From positions 29,101,505 to 29,165,504 of the forward strand of contig OX578276.1 of assembly GCA_951217055.1 (NCBI GenBank): a stretch of 64,000 nucleotides of DNA, written 5' to 3'. A program made the translations under genes and the position numbers. The notes below the pieces were generated by a model. The model did not search any database, was not told the origin of the DNA, and was given only the letters and a program-made list of their open reading frames with translations. Of this stretch, positions 22,371 through 34,339 are shown in pieces; the stretch's first letter is position 1, and the number at the start of each line of letters is the position of its first letter. Source of the DNA: Gerris lacustris (Eukaryota; Arthropoda; Insecta; Hemiptera; Gerridae).

Positions 22371-24135
22371 TTTAATATAAAAGGAATAAAATGAATCAGC
22401 AGCAAAGAGTTATTACATTAAGATAATATTTTTCCAGTCTACGTCCTTAAGTTAAAAAACATTATTTTCTTAAATGTAATAAAACATATTTTGCTCGGGC
22501 ATTGACAGGAAATTACTTTCTAAATCTCAATTTTCATAATGGGCCCCATGGAGAAAGAAGGTTCGATATCCTAGATATTGTGAAAACTTTTTACTGGATT
22601 TGTTTTTCTTTAGCTTGATTCGATTGCATCCACGTGAAAAAACATATTTTCTCCGTATCGACCCATTACATCCAATCTAAAGCAAATATTTAGTTTTTTT
22701 ATTTTGTTTTTTTGTTTTGTATTTTTAGAAAGTTTTATCGAGACGCTTAAAAGATCCCAATTGTTAAAATCAAGTTAATTCTTTAATAATGAAGAATAAC
22801 GATAACATCAAATCACAGCTATGAATCACAATATTCATTTTCGTACCTATAGCATGCCATACCTTTCATACCTACTACTTCCTGAACTACTATTGGCGGG
22901 CTGATGACCCTTTGTCAGTTTAAAGAAAAGAGATTCAAGCTCCTAGTTTTATTACTCCCCGTTGCAAAGCAATACACCTCATTTTGCCCAACCTTTCAAG
23001 TATTCGTTTTATCTTTTCCTAATAACATTCCTTTATTCTTACGAATTATCATTATAATTTCATTATTTTTACTGCATAAAATTAAATTTATATATTTGAA
23101 TTGAATTCCATTGAACTTATTTATATATAATGGTTTTTTAAAAGCTTTTTTTAATTTATGTCTGTATAATTTCAAATATTTTTCGCGACCCTAAAATATT
23201 TTGCCACGACCCAATTTTGGGTCCCGACCCAAATATATATAGGGTTGGGAAACGCTGCTCTATACAATAGAGACTGTAGCCACTCTTGACAATAATGGTT
23301 TTTCTAACTAAAAAAAGAAACAATAAATTAACAACAATGTTAAGCCATATTTTAGCATTAAAATTAATTACTACTAATTATTAAAATATTAATTTTTATT
23401 GTTACCACATGATTTTAACTTGAGAATGATCCAAAGAGGGGTCGAAAATAGCCTTTTGATTTGTTATTAGACCCAATTAGTCAAGAATAAAATTATAGTT
23501 TAGGGGATAAAAAGCAAGTAGGGCCTAAATTTGACGAATTTTCTTGGATTTCTGGAAGCAATTTCAGTTTATATCTAATTTAGCATTTCTCGATTCCACC
23601 TGGAGGTATACCCTATTAAATATATATGTATATAACAAAATCTTAATATTTATTGTGTTTGTAAAATACATTAGTCTTAATGTTTGAGATTATATTACAA
23701 ATAGTATTACTTTGGGAATAAGGGATCAGATTAAATTTACGACCAATTTATTAAACTTTATAATATACCAGTATAAAGACTATTATAAATATTTATGATG
23801 TATTTGATTATTAATGTTTATAGTCTTACAAGATGATCCCCCGTACTTCGCTATGGAACCTGTTATTTTTAATGTATCCTTTTTAATTTGATACATCAAC
23901 TATCGTCAATAATCATTAAAGTTATTTTACAAGGCAATAATATGCAAATGCCAAAGTTTCCTTAATCCTTCGCCTTTTTTTTATTTCTATTATAAGCTCC
24001 TCCCACAGGATAAAATAGTTCGCAAAACCCTGATTACTAATTGATTATTACTTCTGAGGAAACAGTTTTAAAAGTCAACTTTCTAGGAAAAGTGGAGGAA
24101 TTTTCCTTTTTTAGTCCTTTGTTTTAGAGAGCCGT
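22371..24135. other. Intergenic; possible hAT-like terminus near 23215-23262
   Basis: No gene. The stretch 'gggttgggaaacgctg' (about 23245-23260) resembles the reversed end of hAT-type transposons, with GGGTC/GACCC motifs before it. No partner terminus or target duplication was found, so this is weak. The rest is AT-rich. Confidence 0.35.
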
Positions 24136-24139
24136 GTGG

Positions 24140-24430
24140 ATTAAATTACTTACCACGGCTGCTCGGCCATCATTGAATCAAGGGTGGTACGAGGTCGTGG
24201 ATTCGATCCCTCGCCGTGATGCTCTGATTTATATAGCTCACTAACGAATGATCACATTATCCTTGATTTGACAGTACAATGTACAGAGATATGATGTGTG
24301 AAGTGGCTGCAACTCTCTACCACGGGGATAGTAAAATGGGTCTAAAAGATGGTCTAATTGCTAGGTTCCAACAAGTGATTCGTCTGACCCGTCTAGTACT
24401 AGTACTAGGACCTTACTACTACTACTACTT
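24140..24430 (+). repeat. tRNA(Leu/Ser-type)-derived SINE, plus strand
   Basis: Shares its order of landmarks with the minus-strand element at 61404-61878: a B box within 'ggtcgtggattcgatccc', then 'gtacaatgtacagagatatg', 'ggtctaattg', 'ttcgtctgacccg' and a terminal (TAC)n run at 24413-24428. The 5' A-box part is degraded. The 3' microsatellite tail is typical of SINEs mobilised by a LINE. Confidence 0.75.
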
Positions 24431-24899
24431 TTTTTTAGCACGTCGCTACATCAGTTGCATAAATCATATAATTGGTTTCGTAACCAGTTAGTCACCACTT
24501 CGATAGGGAAGTGCCAATTAGCACTTACATTATCAAGCATTGCTCGTGGTGGGGCATGGGTCTATAACATAGTGGAGGTCTACATCATTAAAGCAACATT
24601 TACATTCAAATTTGTGATTCCAGGCTAAGCGGTTTCTGAGATTTAGTGCATAATAAGTGATTATGTAGAATTTGTCCTTAAAAGTTATGTACCACTTTTG
24701 TCCTCCTGGGAGATGACAATTATGTGTGTTAAATTTACTTAAGATACCTCGGGATGGTGAGGATCAGTCAAAAGTAACTGGCAAAATTGTGGATTAACAG
24801 AAGTTTCGGAATTATAAACTAAACATTTTATTATTCGAAAAAATAACATTATTCCGAAATGTTGTATAATATAGCTATATCCTTAATTCTTATTAATGA

Positions 24900-25145
24900 T
24901 TTTAATCTCTAGGCAAAGATTATGAATCTATAGGCAGAGAACATGAAGCTCTAGACTCTAGACATTGATTATTTATTTCTAGACATATTATCAGTCATCT
25001 CTAGGCATAGATCATGAATTTCTAGGCATGGATTATGAATCTCTAAGCATAGATTATGAATTTCTAGGCATAGATTATGAATCTCTGAGCAAAGATTATG
25101 AACTCTAGGCATAGATTATGAATTTACATGCATAGATTATGCCTA
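24900..25145 (+). repeat. Degenerate 20-22 bp tandem repeat
   Basis: About a dozen imperfect units of the type 'catagattatgaatttctagg'. Spacing is irregular, so this is an old array. Confidence 0.85.
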
Positions 25146-25149
25146 AGTT

Positions 25150-26375
25150 ACATTTTTATCTGTTTCCTCCCTTACTCTCCAATAATAATATTAAACATTT
25201 TAATTTCTACGTATGGATTGGCATTACTTTCAAGCATCTTATAGAAAAAGAAACATATGTTTATCTAAACAGATTAATATGTTTATAAATTAAGTGTGTG
25301 TTTTTTTTCTTCTTCGTGACAAATGGTGTATCTCAATCAGTGACGAAAATCTGATCATAAAAATTGCTTTCTATACCTTTCTATACTCTAACGGAAGTCA
25401 CCGGTAAATATTTCTATGTAATAATTTATTCCCGATGAAAGTGATTACTTAGGGAACAAGTAAGCAGGAGTTCATGCGTGTAACTCCGCTGCAGTTCGAT
25501 TGTGACGCGTTCTATACTCATATGTTATTATGAATATGAAAGTCTATATTAAAGGTTTTTTTTCGTAGGTATTTAACTCTTTAAGCTTAATTTTTTACTT
25601 TCTCCACTGTACGTTTTTTTTTATTTTTTTAAAAAACTGTGGAATCACGATTGAGCTGTAAATACAAAAGGGTCAGGTCGTATTATCCAATTTTATTGAC
25701 GAATCAGTAAAAAAAAACTTTTGAAAATACTAAGGACGTTTATGATGTTAAATATTACTAACGTGAAAGAAAAAAAATGACTAATGATTCTTCGTGAAAT
25801 TACGTCTGCCTCTTAAACATTTAAAGTAAGAGTCTTGGTCGAGTGTCAATAGTCCTTTCGTGTGTCAGTCGGAATTGGAAAGGCCAAATAGAGAAGTGAA
25901 AACGTAGCCTAGAGAGGAGTTAAGTCAAGTACCATTCTTGTATGTTCCTGAGGACTACTCCGTGCCTTAATTTTGTATAAAAAGAAACTCCACCGAGATG
26001 AAAGCAGCCACACAGAGATAGATACGTGTCTACCTCGCACTTCCGCAATAGTGTACTCTGTTTTACATCGTAATCTGACGAATTTGCTTCTTCTATAATT
26101 CAAATGTGTCGCTAGAGCTAGAAAGCAGCAATTTGTATGCAACTAATGAATTCCAAGCATTTCAAATAGACTTGCAAAAGAATTAATTTAAGTACCTAAT
26201 TTCATTATGAGAACCAACTTTTCACTTCCTTTCTTAAGTGTCATCGTTTCATTATATCTTTTAAATATAATAAGCCTAGATATTCTGGAGAAGACCTCTT
26301 TAATTTTTTTGAGACAATCTGACGATCCGTAGCCATTGGAGTTATCATTCCAACCTAACTAACTAACTATTTAAG
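25150..26375. other. Intergenic; possible unique, GC-richer patch 25800-26150
   Basis: No gene identified. The 25800-26150 patch is less AT-rich and lacks repeat signatures. A 77-codon minus-strand open frame at 25909-26142 has no recognisable motif. A short exon or conserved non-coding element cannot be excluded. Confidence 0.35.
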
Positions 26376-26377
26376 TC

Positions 26378-27490
26378 AAGGGTTGCTCATAATGAGAGTC
26401 ATTAATTGAACCTGATATTTCGTAACTACTGCAGGGATCATTCACAGGGTAGCTGCTCATAATGAGAGTCATTAATTGAACCTGATATTTTGATTCGTAA
26501 CTACTGCAGGGATCATTCACAGGGTAGCTGCTCATAATGAGAGTCATTAATTGAACCTGATATTTCGTAACTACTGCAGGGATCATTCACAGGGTAGCTG
26601 CTCATAATGAGAGTCATTAATTGTACCTGATATTTTGATTCTTAACTATTGCAGGGATCATTCCCAGGGTAGCTGCTCATAATGAGAGTCATTAATTGTA
26701 CCTGATATTTTGATTCTTAACTATTGCAGGGATCATTCCCAGGGTAGCTGCTCATAATGAGAGTCATTAATTGAACCTGATATTTTGATTCGTAACTACT
26801 GCAGGGATCATTCACAGGGTAGCTGCTCATAATGAGAGTCATTAATTGAACCTGATATTTTGATTCGTAACTACTGCAGGGATCATTCACAGGGTAGCTG
26901 CTCATAATGAGAGTCATTAATTGAACCTGATATTTTGATTCGTAACTATTGCAGGGATCATTCACAGGGTAGCTGCTCATAATGAGAGTCATTAATTGAA
27001 CCTGATATTTTGATTCTTAACTATTGCAGGGATCATTCCCAGGGTAGCTGCTCATAATGAGAGTCATTAATTGTACCTGATATTTTGATTCTTAACTATT
27101 GCAGGGATCATTCACAGGGTAGCTGCTCATAATGAGAGTCATTAATTGAACCTGATATTTTGATTCGTAACTACTGCAGGGATCATTCACAGGGTAGCTG
27201 CTCATAATGAGAGTCATTAATTGAACCTGATATTTTGATTCGTAACTATTGCAGGGATCATTCACAGGGTAGCTGCTCATAATGAGAGTCTTTAGTAATT
27301 GAATCTGATATTTCTTAGCTATTGCACGGATCATTTACAGGGTAGCTGCTCATAATGAGAGTCATTATAAATTGAACCTGAAATTTCGTAGCTATTGCAG
27401 GGATCATTCACAGGGTAGCTGCTCATAATGAGAGTCTTTAGTAATTGAATCTAATATTTCATAGCTATTGCACGGATCATTTTTAGAGGA
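26378..27490 (-). repeat. 75/69 bp minisatellite, about 15 copies
   Basis: Units are 75 bp, or 69 bp when 'ttgatt' is missing. Landmarks: 'ctgctcataatgagagtcat', 'cctgatattt', 'ctgcagggatcattcac'. Both lengths are multiples of three, so long periodic minus-strand open frames of 25-residue units appear. I regard them as a by-product: no start context, stops in several units, and decay at both ends. Confidence 0.96.
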
Positions 27491-27863
27491 TTTACTCATA
27501 ATGATTATATTTATAAACTAAACCTGACATTTCGTATCAATTGCAGATTGCAGTGATCACTCTCAAGAGTTATTAACGATCATTTGTTATCAATTATACT
27601 CATAAGAATAATTCTTACAATAGTTTCGTAACGTAAGAATTCACACGTGTCTTCTCCAGAAGACACTAAATTGTAAAATAAAATCTGTGTAGTAACTCCT
27701 AACTTTTCAATCTTCTAAATTTTGTTTCTGACCTTACCGAAGGAAACTGAAGCATTGTTATCATATAAATTTATATAAGCCCTATTGACAGACCTAAACC
27801 CTCCACGGCTGTTGCTTCAAGGAGTAAGTTAGTTTATTTATATGAACAATAAATACACAAAAT

Positions 27864-27973
27864 AAATATGATAGCAATAGGTGTAGAATAGTAATAATAC
27901 AGCCACTGATTCCTAGCATTCTAGGAATCAGTGGCTGTATTATTACTATTCTACACCTATTGCTATCATATTT
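27864..27973. repeat. Perfect palindrome, 53 bp arms, 4 nt loop
   Basis: 27864-27916 is the exact reverse complement of 27921-27973, around CATT. No mismatch in 53 bp means recent formation or strong maintenance. No TIR element family or target duplication is seen. Confidence 0.97.
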
Positions 27974-28029
27974 GTTTATTAAGTAGGCCATTTCATTAAA
28001 TATAATACTTTATACTTCATTATTTGATA

Positions 28030-28646
28030 AATCAAAGATGGCAGCCCTATGTTGAAGTGATAGTACCTTTAATTTTCTTCTTTAACTACCATTAGTCTAT
28101 GTACCAAGTTTCAGATTTATAGGTAGCCTAGAAGCTGAGATAATAGAGTGTTATTAAATCCAAGATGGTGATTATAATTCAATATGGCGGCCATATGTAG
28201 AAGTGATAGTACCTTTAATTTTCTTCTTAAGCTACCATTACTCTATGTACCAAGTTTCAGATCTGTATGTGCACTGGAAGCTGAGATAATAGAGTGTTAA
28301 TAAATCCAAGATGGTGGTTATTATTCAATATGGTGGCCATATGTTGAAGTGAAAGTACCTTTAATTTTCTTCTTTAGCTACGATAAGTCTATGTACCAAA
28401 TTTCATATCTCTAAGTCCACTTGAAGCTGAGATAATAGAATGTGAATAAATTCAAGATGGCGGCTATAATTCAATAAGGTGGCCATATATCGAAATCAAA
28501 ATGGCCGCACTTTTCTATTTATGGTACACTCTATCTATTTAAAAAATTTCAAATCTCTATGTCAATGGAAAGTCAGTAGGATAATTAGTGATCAGTGAGT
28601 CATTCAGTCAGTCAATCACTGTCCCTCTTAGTTTTATATATATAGA
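28030..28646 (-). mobile_element. Helitron-like element with 145 bp tandem units, minus strand
   Basis: On the minus strand the end at 28646 reads A|TCTATATATATAAAA, a Helitron-type 5' end. It is followed by a GACTGACTGAATGACTCAC stretch and three to four ~145 bp units (landmark 'ccatatgt.gaagtgatag' at about 28049, 28190, 28336). The units contain 'aagatggcggc' motifs. The 3' terminus was not found, so this is partial. A fragment of the same units lies in reverse at about 29785-29835. Confidence 0.45.
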
Positions 28647-29531
28647 TGATAAAGTAAAATAATAGAATAGAATGCGTATTCAACGTGCCATGCGTTCACA
28701 TGTTACTAGTTGCTTTCAAACTCGTATGGTTATATGCATATTGTGAGTTACAATATATACAATGCCAGTACAATAAAATAGCATTAGCTTGTGACTACGA
28801 ACAATGAACTTCCGCCATATTATACATAATACTAATAGTTCATGCAATTGTATTTCAAACGAATGAAGGTGACTCCTGTATTGTATATCCGAGTTTTAAT
28901 TTACTTCAAAGGAAAAACTAGATTTTTTAGGTTTTTATTATATATATTCATTTCAGTAATATTACGATATGGGTATTATTTTATTACACTGCATGTAAAC
29001 AGCACTGCTCTAATTAAACATATAGCAAAAAATAAAAATAAATAAATAAAAATTTAAAAAAAAATGGTTGGGGTTTGAGTACCAGAAGTAGATAATATTG
29101 TTATTCGACTTTGTCTCTTCCTCTTTAGTCTCAATTTCTTCCTATAATATTATCATTAATTACAATTATTTATTTAATAATATGATTATTCCTTAGTATT
29201 CCTCTTACTTTCTCATTACTATAGAGATGCGGTGCATAGAGAAACTCGCGCACAAATGATGTTTGCTCTTAAATTGGCCATATTTGTTTTCAATATGGCT
29301 ACCAGGAAAAAAATTGTGGGGAAATACTTATATATTCTTAATTCCGTCAGACGGCTGTAGTAGCCATGACGTACCATGGCATTTCACAAGGGTTTTTATT
29401 TTGTTATCAATATATCAATAAAGCATGTTTATTATTATTATTTATATATTCCTAATCTACCTGAAAAGATGTTTAAAATAAATGGTATGTGACGTGGTAT
29501 AAATAACTACATTACTACATATTAACTTTTT
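28647..29531. other. AT-rich intergenic, no gene seen
   Basis: No supported gene or element. An open frame at 28842-29045 is AT-rich and featureless. Confidence 0.4.
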
Positions 29532-29766
29532 GACACTTCTTTAGATTGTTACTCCCCTTATAAAAAACACAGGGGAGTAACATGCTGAATAATGTGTACG
29601 GAATATTCTTCTTTAAACTGTTACTCCCCTTATCAAAACAGAAGTGGGATATTCCTTTGTCCCAAAGTACATTGGACTAAACATCCCTTTTTCGTATAAT
29701 AGTTATTTAGTCAAAGTAATTTTTATTCTAAAACAACTTAGGGGAGTAACAATCTAATGAAGTACC
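29532..29766 (-). mobile_element. MITE family C, complete copy
   Basis: About 235 bp with matching ~27 bp inverted ends (GATTGTTACTCCCC motif). It carries, inverted, the internal 'caaagtacattggac' landmark seen in the split copy at 13721-17166 and in the copy at 60269-60505. Confidence 0.85.
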
Positions 29767-31700
29767 AAAAAAAAAAAAAAACCATTTCGATATATGGCCA
29801 CCATATTGAATTATAGCCGCCATCTTGGATTTACTTTGTTGCAAATCCCCATTTCGGCCATACTTGTTTTCAAAATCCCGGCAAAGAATGGGAAATTTGT
29901 AATAATATTTACATATTCTTTATCTACGATTGATACGAAATATAAACATTATATCTCTGTTTAGATGCGTGGAAAGTGATTCTTTTCGAAAACTGCATTT
30001 TGCTTTGCTCGTGTGGTTTTCCTACCCTCGCTGTCGCTCGGGTGCAAACTCCACACTCGCATGCAAAATGCTACTTTCTGCACTAGACGCGTACTATTTC
30101 CTACTCTTCAAAACCTATAATTAACGACATAAAATGTCCTTAATGAAAACGTTTTATTAAGCATTTATTAACGGTCGCCATCTTGAAAATATTAAGTGTG
30201 GAATTTTATTAGTTACAATTAATTTTTATTTTATTCTATTGGTTAAGAACATTAATAGTCAGTATTAATTGGATTACATCGGATGGTAAAATCAAACATT
30301 TCAAAAACACCTTATTTTGTTGAATAAGTTGTCTCTTCATGCAATATCGTGTCGAATAGGATTGGGTAAATATATTTTATCTTGTAAACGAGGCCTTAGT
30401 TCAACCAATTTGCTTTCCACATATTATTATTTTTTTCTTTTAAGCAAATACCAGCGGCGATTTATCTGCTTTTAATTATTGGCGTCATTATTTTAAAGAG
30501 AGGAAAATATCCGTGATCTTTCAAAGCGCATCAAGCCAATCGATCAAAGTCAGGCCTCGCCTCTGGCTCTTAGATTAAACAAAATATTACTCATTTGATG
30601 CATGCGGTTTTGTTGATGTCTGCACTGGCAGATATAAGTTGCGTTTAAACGAGGAAATAAGAGAAGAATGTAAAGGTAGAAGAGCAGTGGCGAGTCAAGA
30701 GGTTAACAGGGTTAGGGATGGAATGAAGGAGTATCACGTCTGTCCCAGTCATCTTGCTATAATTAAAGGTAGCCCCCTGTGCCTCTGTTGGCCGATTATA
30801 TTCGAGGCTAACGGGTTCGTACGTTTCTTCTCTTCATGGCCGTATGAAGTGCCGCTAGGAGCACAGCTTTCAGAATCTTTCCCTGCCTCTGTCCTCCAGA
30901 ATCGGGACACTCGCTGTTCTGCAATAAAACTCTCTCTGTCACTGTGCACAGCTATCAACAATACCATCTTTATATTCTTTTGTCATCCTATATTTGCTTT
31001 GTTGAGTTTCTTAATTTACATATATCAACTCATAAGATCTAACTGAAATTTTAAATCATTAAATAAAATTAAAGAAGAAAGGGAGCTTTAAAACTTAGTT
31101 CTCCCTCAAAACAATTCTAAAGGTATGACAAGTGTGCATTCTGATCGATTCAGATTGTGATTTCGAAAACAGGTTCATGTTGTGTCGCCAGATAACAGAT
31201 AAAAATTGGTACGATAAACTCCAACATTTTCTTAGACATATAGTAAGGCTGGATTTAAATCCAGTAATATCTAAGCTAATCAATTTATTTTTTAAACATA
31301 TTTAAAAAGTGTTCAACATGTTTAAGTCTACTTTTTGCTTTTTAGATGTTGAGCAAAATCAGATTTATTTTCAATATCTCGGAAACTTGATTTTTACCAG
31401 TAAAACTATTAATATGGTTTAGATTAAAATATGAAATGGGGCCCATTTTAGATTTTATTAAATCAAAATTGTTGGGACAAATCATTTTTGCTTCTTAATT
31501 TATCAAGGTATATCAAATTTCACCGAAATCGGTTCAGTAGGCATCACGCGTCTGTTGTTAACATGCGCTCGTGTTAACCGGGCCTTATCTAAAAATATTC
31601 CGGTTAATTATGTCTGAGTGTTTTTTAATAACAATTTTGTCCCCTATTGAAGGCTTAAGAAACCCTTTAGTGATCAGGGTTTCTTTATCCATGATATATA
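29767..31700. other. Intergenic; GC-richer patch 30480-30960 of unknown nature
   Basis: A poly-A run (29767-29781) and a Helitron-unit fragment (29785-29835) open this stretch. At 30480-30960 the base composition is distinctly less AT-rich, and a 135-codon plus-strand open frame (30639-31046) overlaps a 72-codon one on the minus strand. Neither shows a recognisable domain. It could contain an exon, a promoter or a transferred fragment. Confidence 0.35.
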
Positions 31701-31702
31701 CA

Positions 31703-32161
31703 CCGAGAATCGAAGCATGGACTCTGCGCTCTTACACTTATGAGAATTCTATTGACAATTCCTAAGTTAGTTAGTGACTTTTTTGATGTTACTGTTACTT
31801 CTTGAATTACTTCTTTGATGAAGTAATTCAAGATTGGAAGCTAATTTGGAAGCTAATCCAATCTCAAGCGAGATTGGAACAGCTAAGCTGTTCCAATCTC
31901 GCAACGGTTTTCGGAATCTGAAAATGAAGCGGAATTAGTGTGCACTTTGCTCGTTACCCTGAAGTTGCATAATTGTGTTGAAATTTTAGTGGTCGTTAGA
32001 GCACTTGATCAGTAAATAGGAATTGAAAATGTTTTAAGGCAATGAAATGTTTCAGCTCATTAATTCGAGAACTTAACTCACTAACTAACTTAAGAATTGT
32101 CAATAGAATTATTTTTTCTTCCTTAAGTGTAAGAACACAGAGTCCATAATTCGATTCTCGG
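31703..32161. repeat. Inverted pair of SINE-like fragments with nested palindromes
   Basis: 31703-31786 is the diverged reverse complement of about 32074-32161 (shared 'ttcgattctcgg', 'aagtgtaag', 'gaattgtcaatagaatt', 'tcactaactaactta'). The 'ttcgattctcgg' stretch resembles a B box. Between the arms are two perfect short-loop hairpins: 31801-31832 (13 bp arms) and 31868-31902 (16 bp arms, loop TAA), plus a direct duplication of 'ttggaagctaat'. Confidence 0.8.
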
Positions 32162-32729
32162 TGACGGGGTGTATTTTTATCTGTTTATCTCAGATCCTCA
32201 TTAAAACTAATTAAGTAATTAAACGGGAGGGTATCGACCACTTCATACACATCCATTTGATATTATGAATTATGATCATCAGAAGGAAACAAGTCTTAGC
32301 TAAGAACCATCACTAGGTATATTGATACTAACCCTGATAATAACCATGGACCACTCGGGTACTATACGCTCCTCGTTTTTATGACTTAACTATTAGATAT
32401 TTTATTTATTTATTATAAAAAGAACTCTCATAGTTATATTTCCAATTTTATAGTGAAGTTGTCTTCGTTTCCTGGTTCAACGTTCTTGATTTGGAAGCCT
32501 TATTTAATTTCATTGAATTAATTAATTCCTTCCTAGATAAAGCTCTGATATAGTTAAACCTATTGATTTTATTGAATTTTTAATGAGTTCATTGCATTGC
32601 TCCCTTCTTTTATGGCGAAAAAAAATAAAAAATTAAAAATAACACTACCAAACAAACCTCAAAAAAACAAAATATTTTCTTAACAAACGAAGTTTGAATC
32701 CATTGGATCACCCATATATTTATCTTTTT

Positions 32730-33320
32730 TTTTAGGTCCGTTGGCAAAAAATTCCAAGACAGAAATCCGAAATTATCCGATGACAGAAATTTTGGTTCCG
32801 TGCCTGTCTGTCTGTCGTTCTGTCACTCAATTTTTGCGCGTTGTGTAGTTTTTAAGATTACCAAATTTAATAAAGTACTTTAAAATGAAGTTAATTTTTG
32901 TGACCCGACATATCTTAAAAACTACACGTCCGATTTTAATGATATTTGGATAGTAGGTCATAATTAGCCCAAGGTTGAAACATATAAGTTTCAACCTTCT
33001 GCGCTTATTTGTTTCTCTTCCACATGCACACAAAACATACACAGCTGTAGCTTCAAAACTGCTTATCTGATTTGTCTGAAACTTTTATAGTTTATCGAAA
33101 GTAGCTCGCAGATAGCCCCAGATTAATTATAATCGTCTTCCCTCTTAAACTTTTACTAAATTGATGCTTTAATTCATGTAAAAAATCAAAATAATTTTGA
33201 CAAATTCAAAAAAAAGGGGGAACCAATTAAACAAATTAGACAATAATGACTCGTAAAAGCATATAAAATCAATAAAGTACGTGATAGGATGCGAAGAAGT
33301 GCCACACCAATATGCAGTCT
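32730..33320 (+). repeat. Dispersed repeat family B copy
   Basis: Starts around 'aggtccgttggcaaaaa', contains 'ctgtctgtctgtcg', 'cgacatatcttaaaaacta', 'gtttctcttccacatgc' and ends near 'gataggatgcgaagaagtgc'. It is followed after about 75 bp by another copy in the same orientation. Confidence 0.75.
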
Positions 33321-33394
33321 AGTTTTTTAAACATATCAACGAAAAAAGTTATTCTTTGTCAATAACAAAATCGTTTTTCAAAGGAATTTATTGC

Positions 33395-33985
33395 TTCCGA
33401 GCTTACCGAAGGTAACGGAAGCTATGTGATCGCTCTGAAGAACGAAACATTTTTAGGTCTCCGATTTCAAAAATTCCAAGACAGAAATCCGTTTCAGACA
33501 TCAGGGAACATTTTTGGTTCCGTGTCTGTCTGTCGGTCTGTCGGTCGGTCGGTCGGTCTGTTGTTCAATTTTTGCGAACCAACATATCTTAAAAACTACA
33601 CCTCCATTTTTAATGAAATTTGGGTGGTAGCCCATTGTTGGTCCCATATAAGTTTCAACCTTCTGCGCCTATTTGTTTCTCTTCCACATGCGCACAAACA
33701 TACATTTATTTACACCTATAGCTTCAAAAATACTTACCTGATTGAATGATACTTTTATAGTTTATCGGAAGTAACCCGCAGATAGCCCCAGATCAATTTG
33801 AACCGGCTGCGCTCTTAAACTTTTGCTAAATTGTTACTTTAATTGGTGTAAAAAATCCAAACAATTTTGACAGATTAAAAAAACGGGGGAAACAATTAAA
33901 CCAATTAGACAATAATGGCTTGTAAAAGCATATAATCAATAAAGTACGTGGATAGGATGCGAGGAAGCTATGTGCCACACCAATT
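33395..33985 (+). repeat. Dispersed repeat family B, best-preserved copy
   Basis: Runs from 'gagcttaccgaaggtaacgg' to 'gaggaagctatgtgccacac'. In order: a CTGT/CGGT-rich run, 'gcgaaccaacatatctt', 'ttctgcgcctatttgtttct', 'cacatgcgcacaaacatac', 'cagatagccccagatcaatt'. I use it as the reference for the family. The ~590 bp unit has no open frame of note and no obvious inverted termini. Confidence 0.8.
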
Positions 33986-34247
33986 GGCAGTCTATTTATT
34001 ATTGTTTTTTTTTTTTAAGGAAGTCTCATATTTTGTGAAAGAAAAATGTTTTCTTTTCTTTCTTAAGATACGTATAAGAGAAAGTAAAAACAGCCTATTA
34101 TAGATTTCCATGGATATGACGAAATATTTACTTAACCAATGTCAAATCGACAAATCTATTTATTACTCGTATATTTGATCCTTTCGACCTGTAATGACCA
34201 AATACAGCTATCTAAAGAAGAAAGTAAAAAATTATATATTTGTGTAC

Positions 34248-34250
<3 letters not shown>

Positions 34251-34333
<83 letters not shown>
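34251..34333. repeat. (TA)n microsatellite
   Basis: About 80 bp of uninterrupted TA repeats. Confidence 0.98.

Positions 34334-34339
<6 letters not shown>

Noticed and set aside
23215..23262. hAT transposon terminus
   Set aside because: The end motif is suggestive but no partner end or 8 bp duplication was found, so it is only mentioned in the region entry.
26371..27334. Long periodic minus-strand open frames of 25-residue units
   Set aside because: They coincide exactly with the 75/69 bp minisatellite, have no start context and decay at both ends. Treated as by-products of repeat length.
30639..31046. 135-codon open frame as a gene
   Set aside because: No domain, an overlapping opposite-strand frame of similar quality, and a low-complexity C-terminal part. 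Kept only as a composition anomaly.
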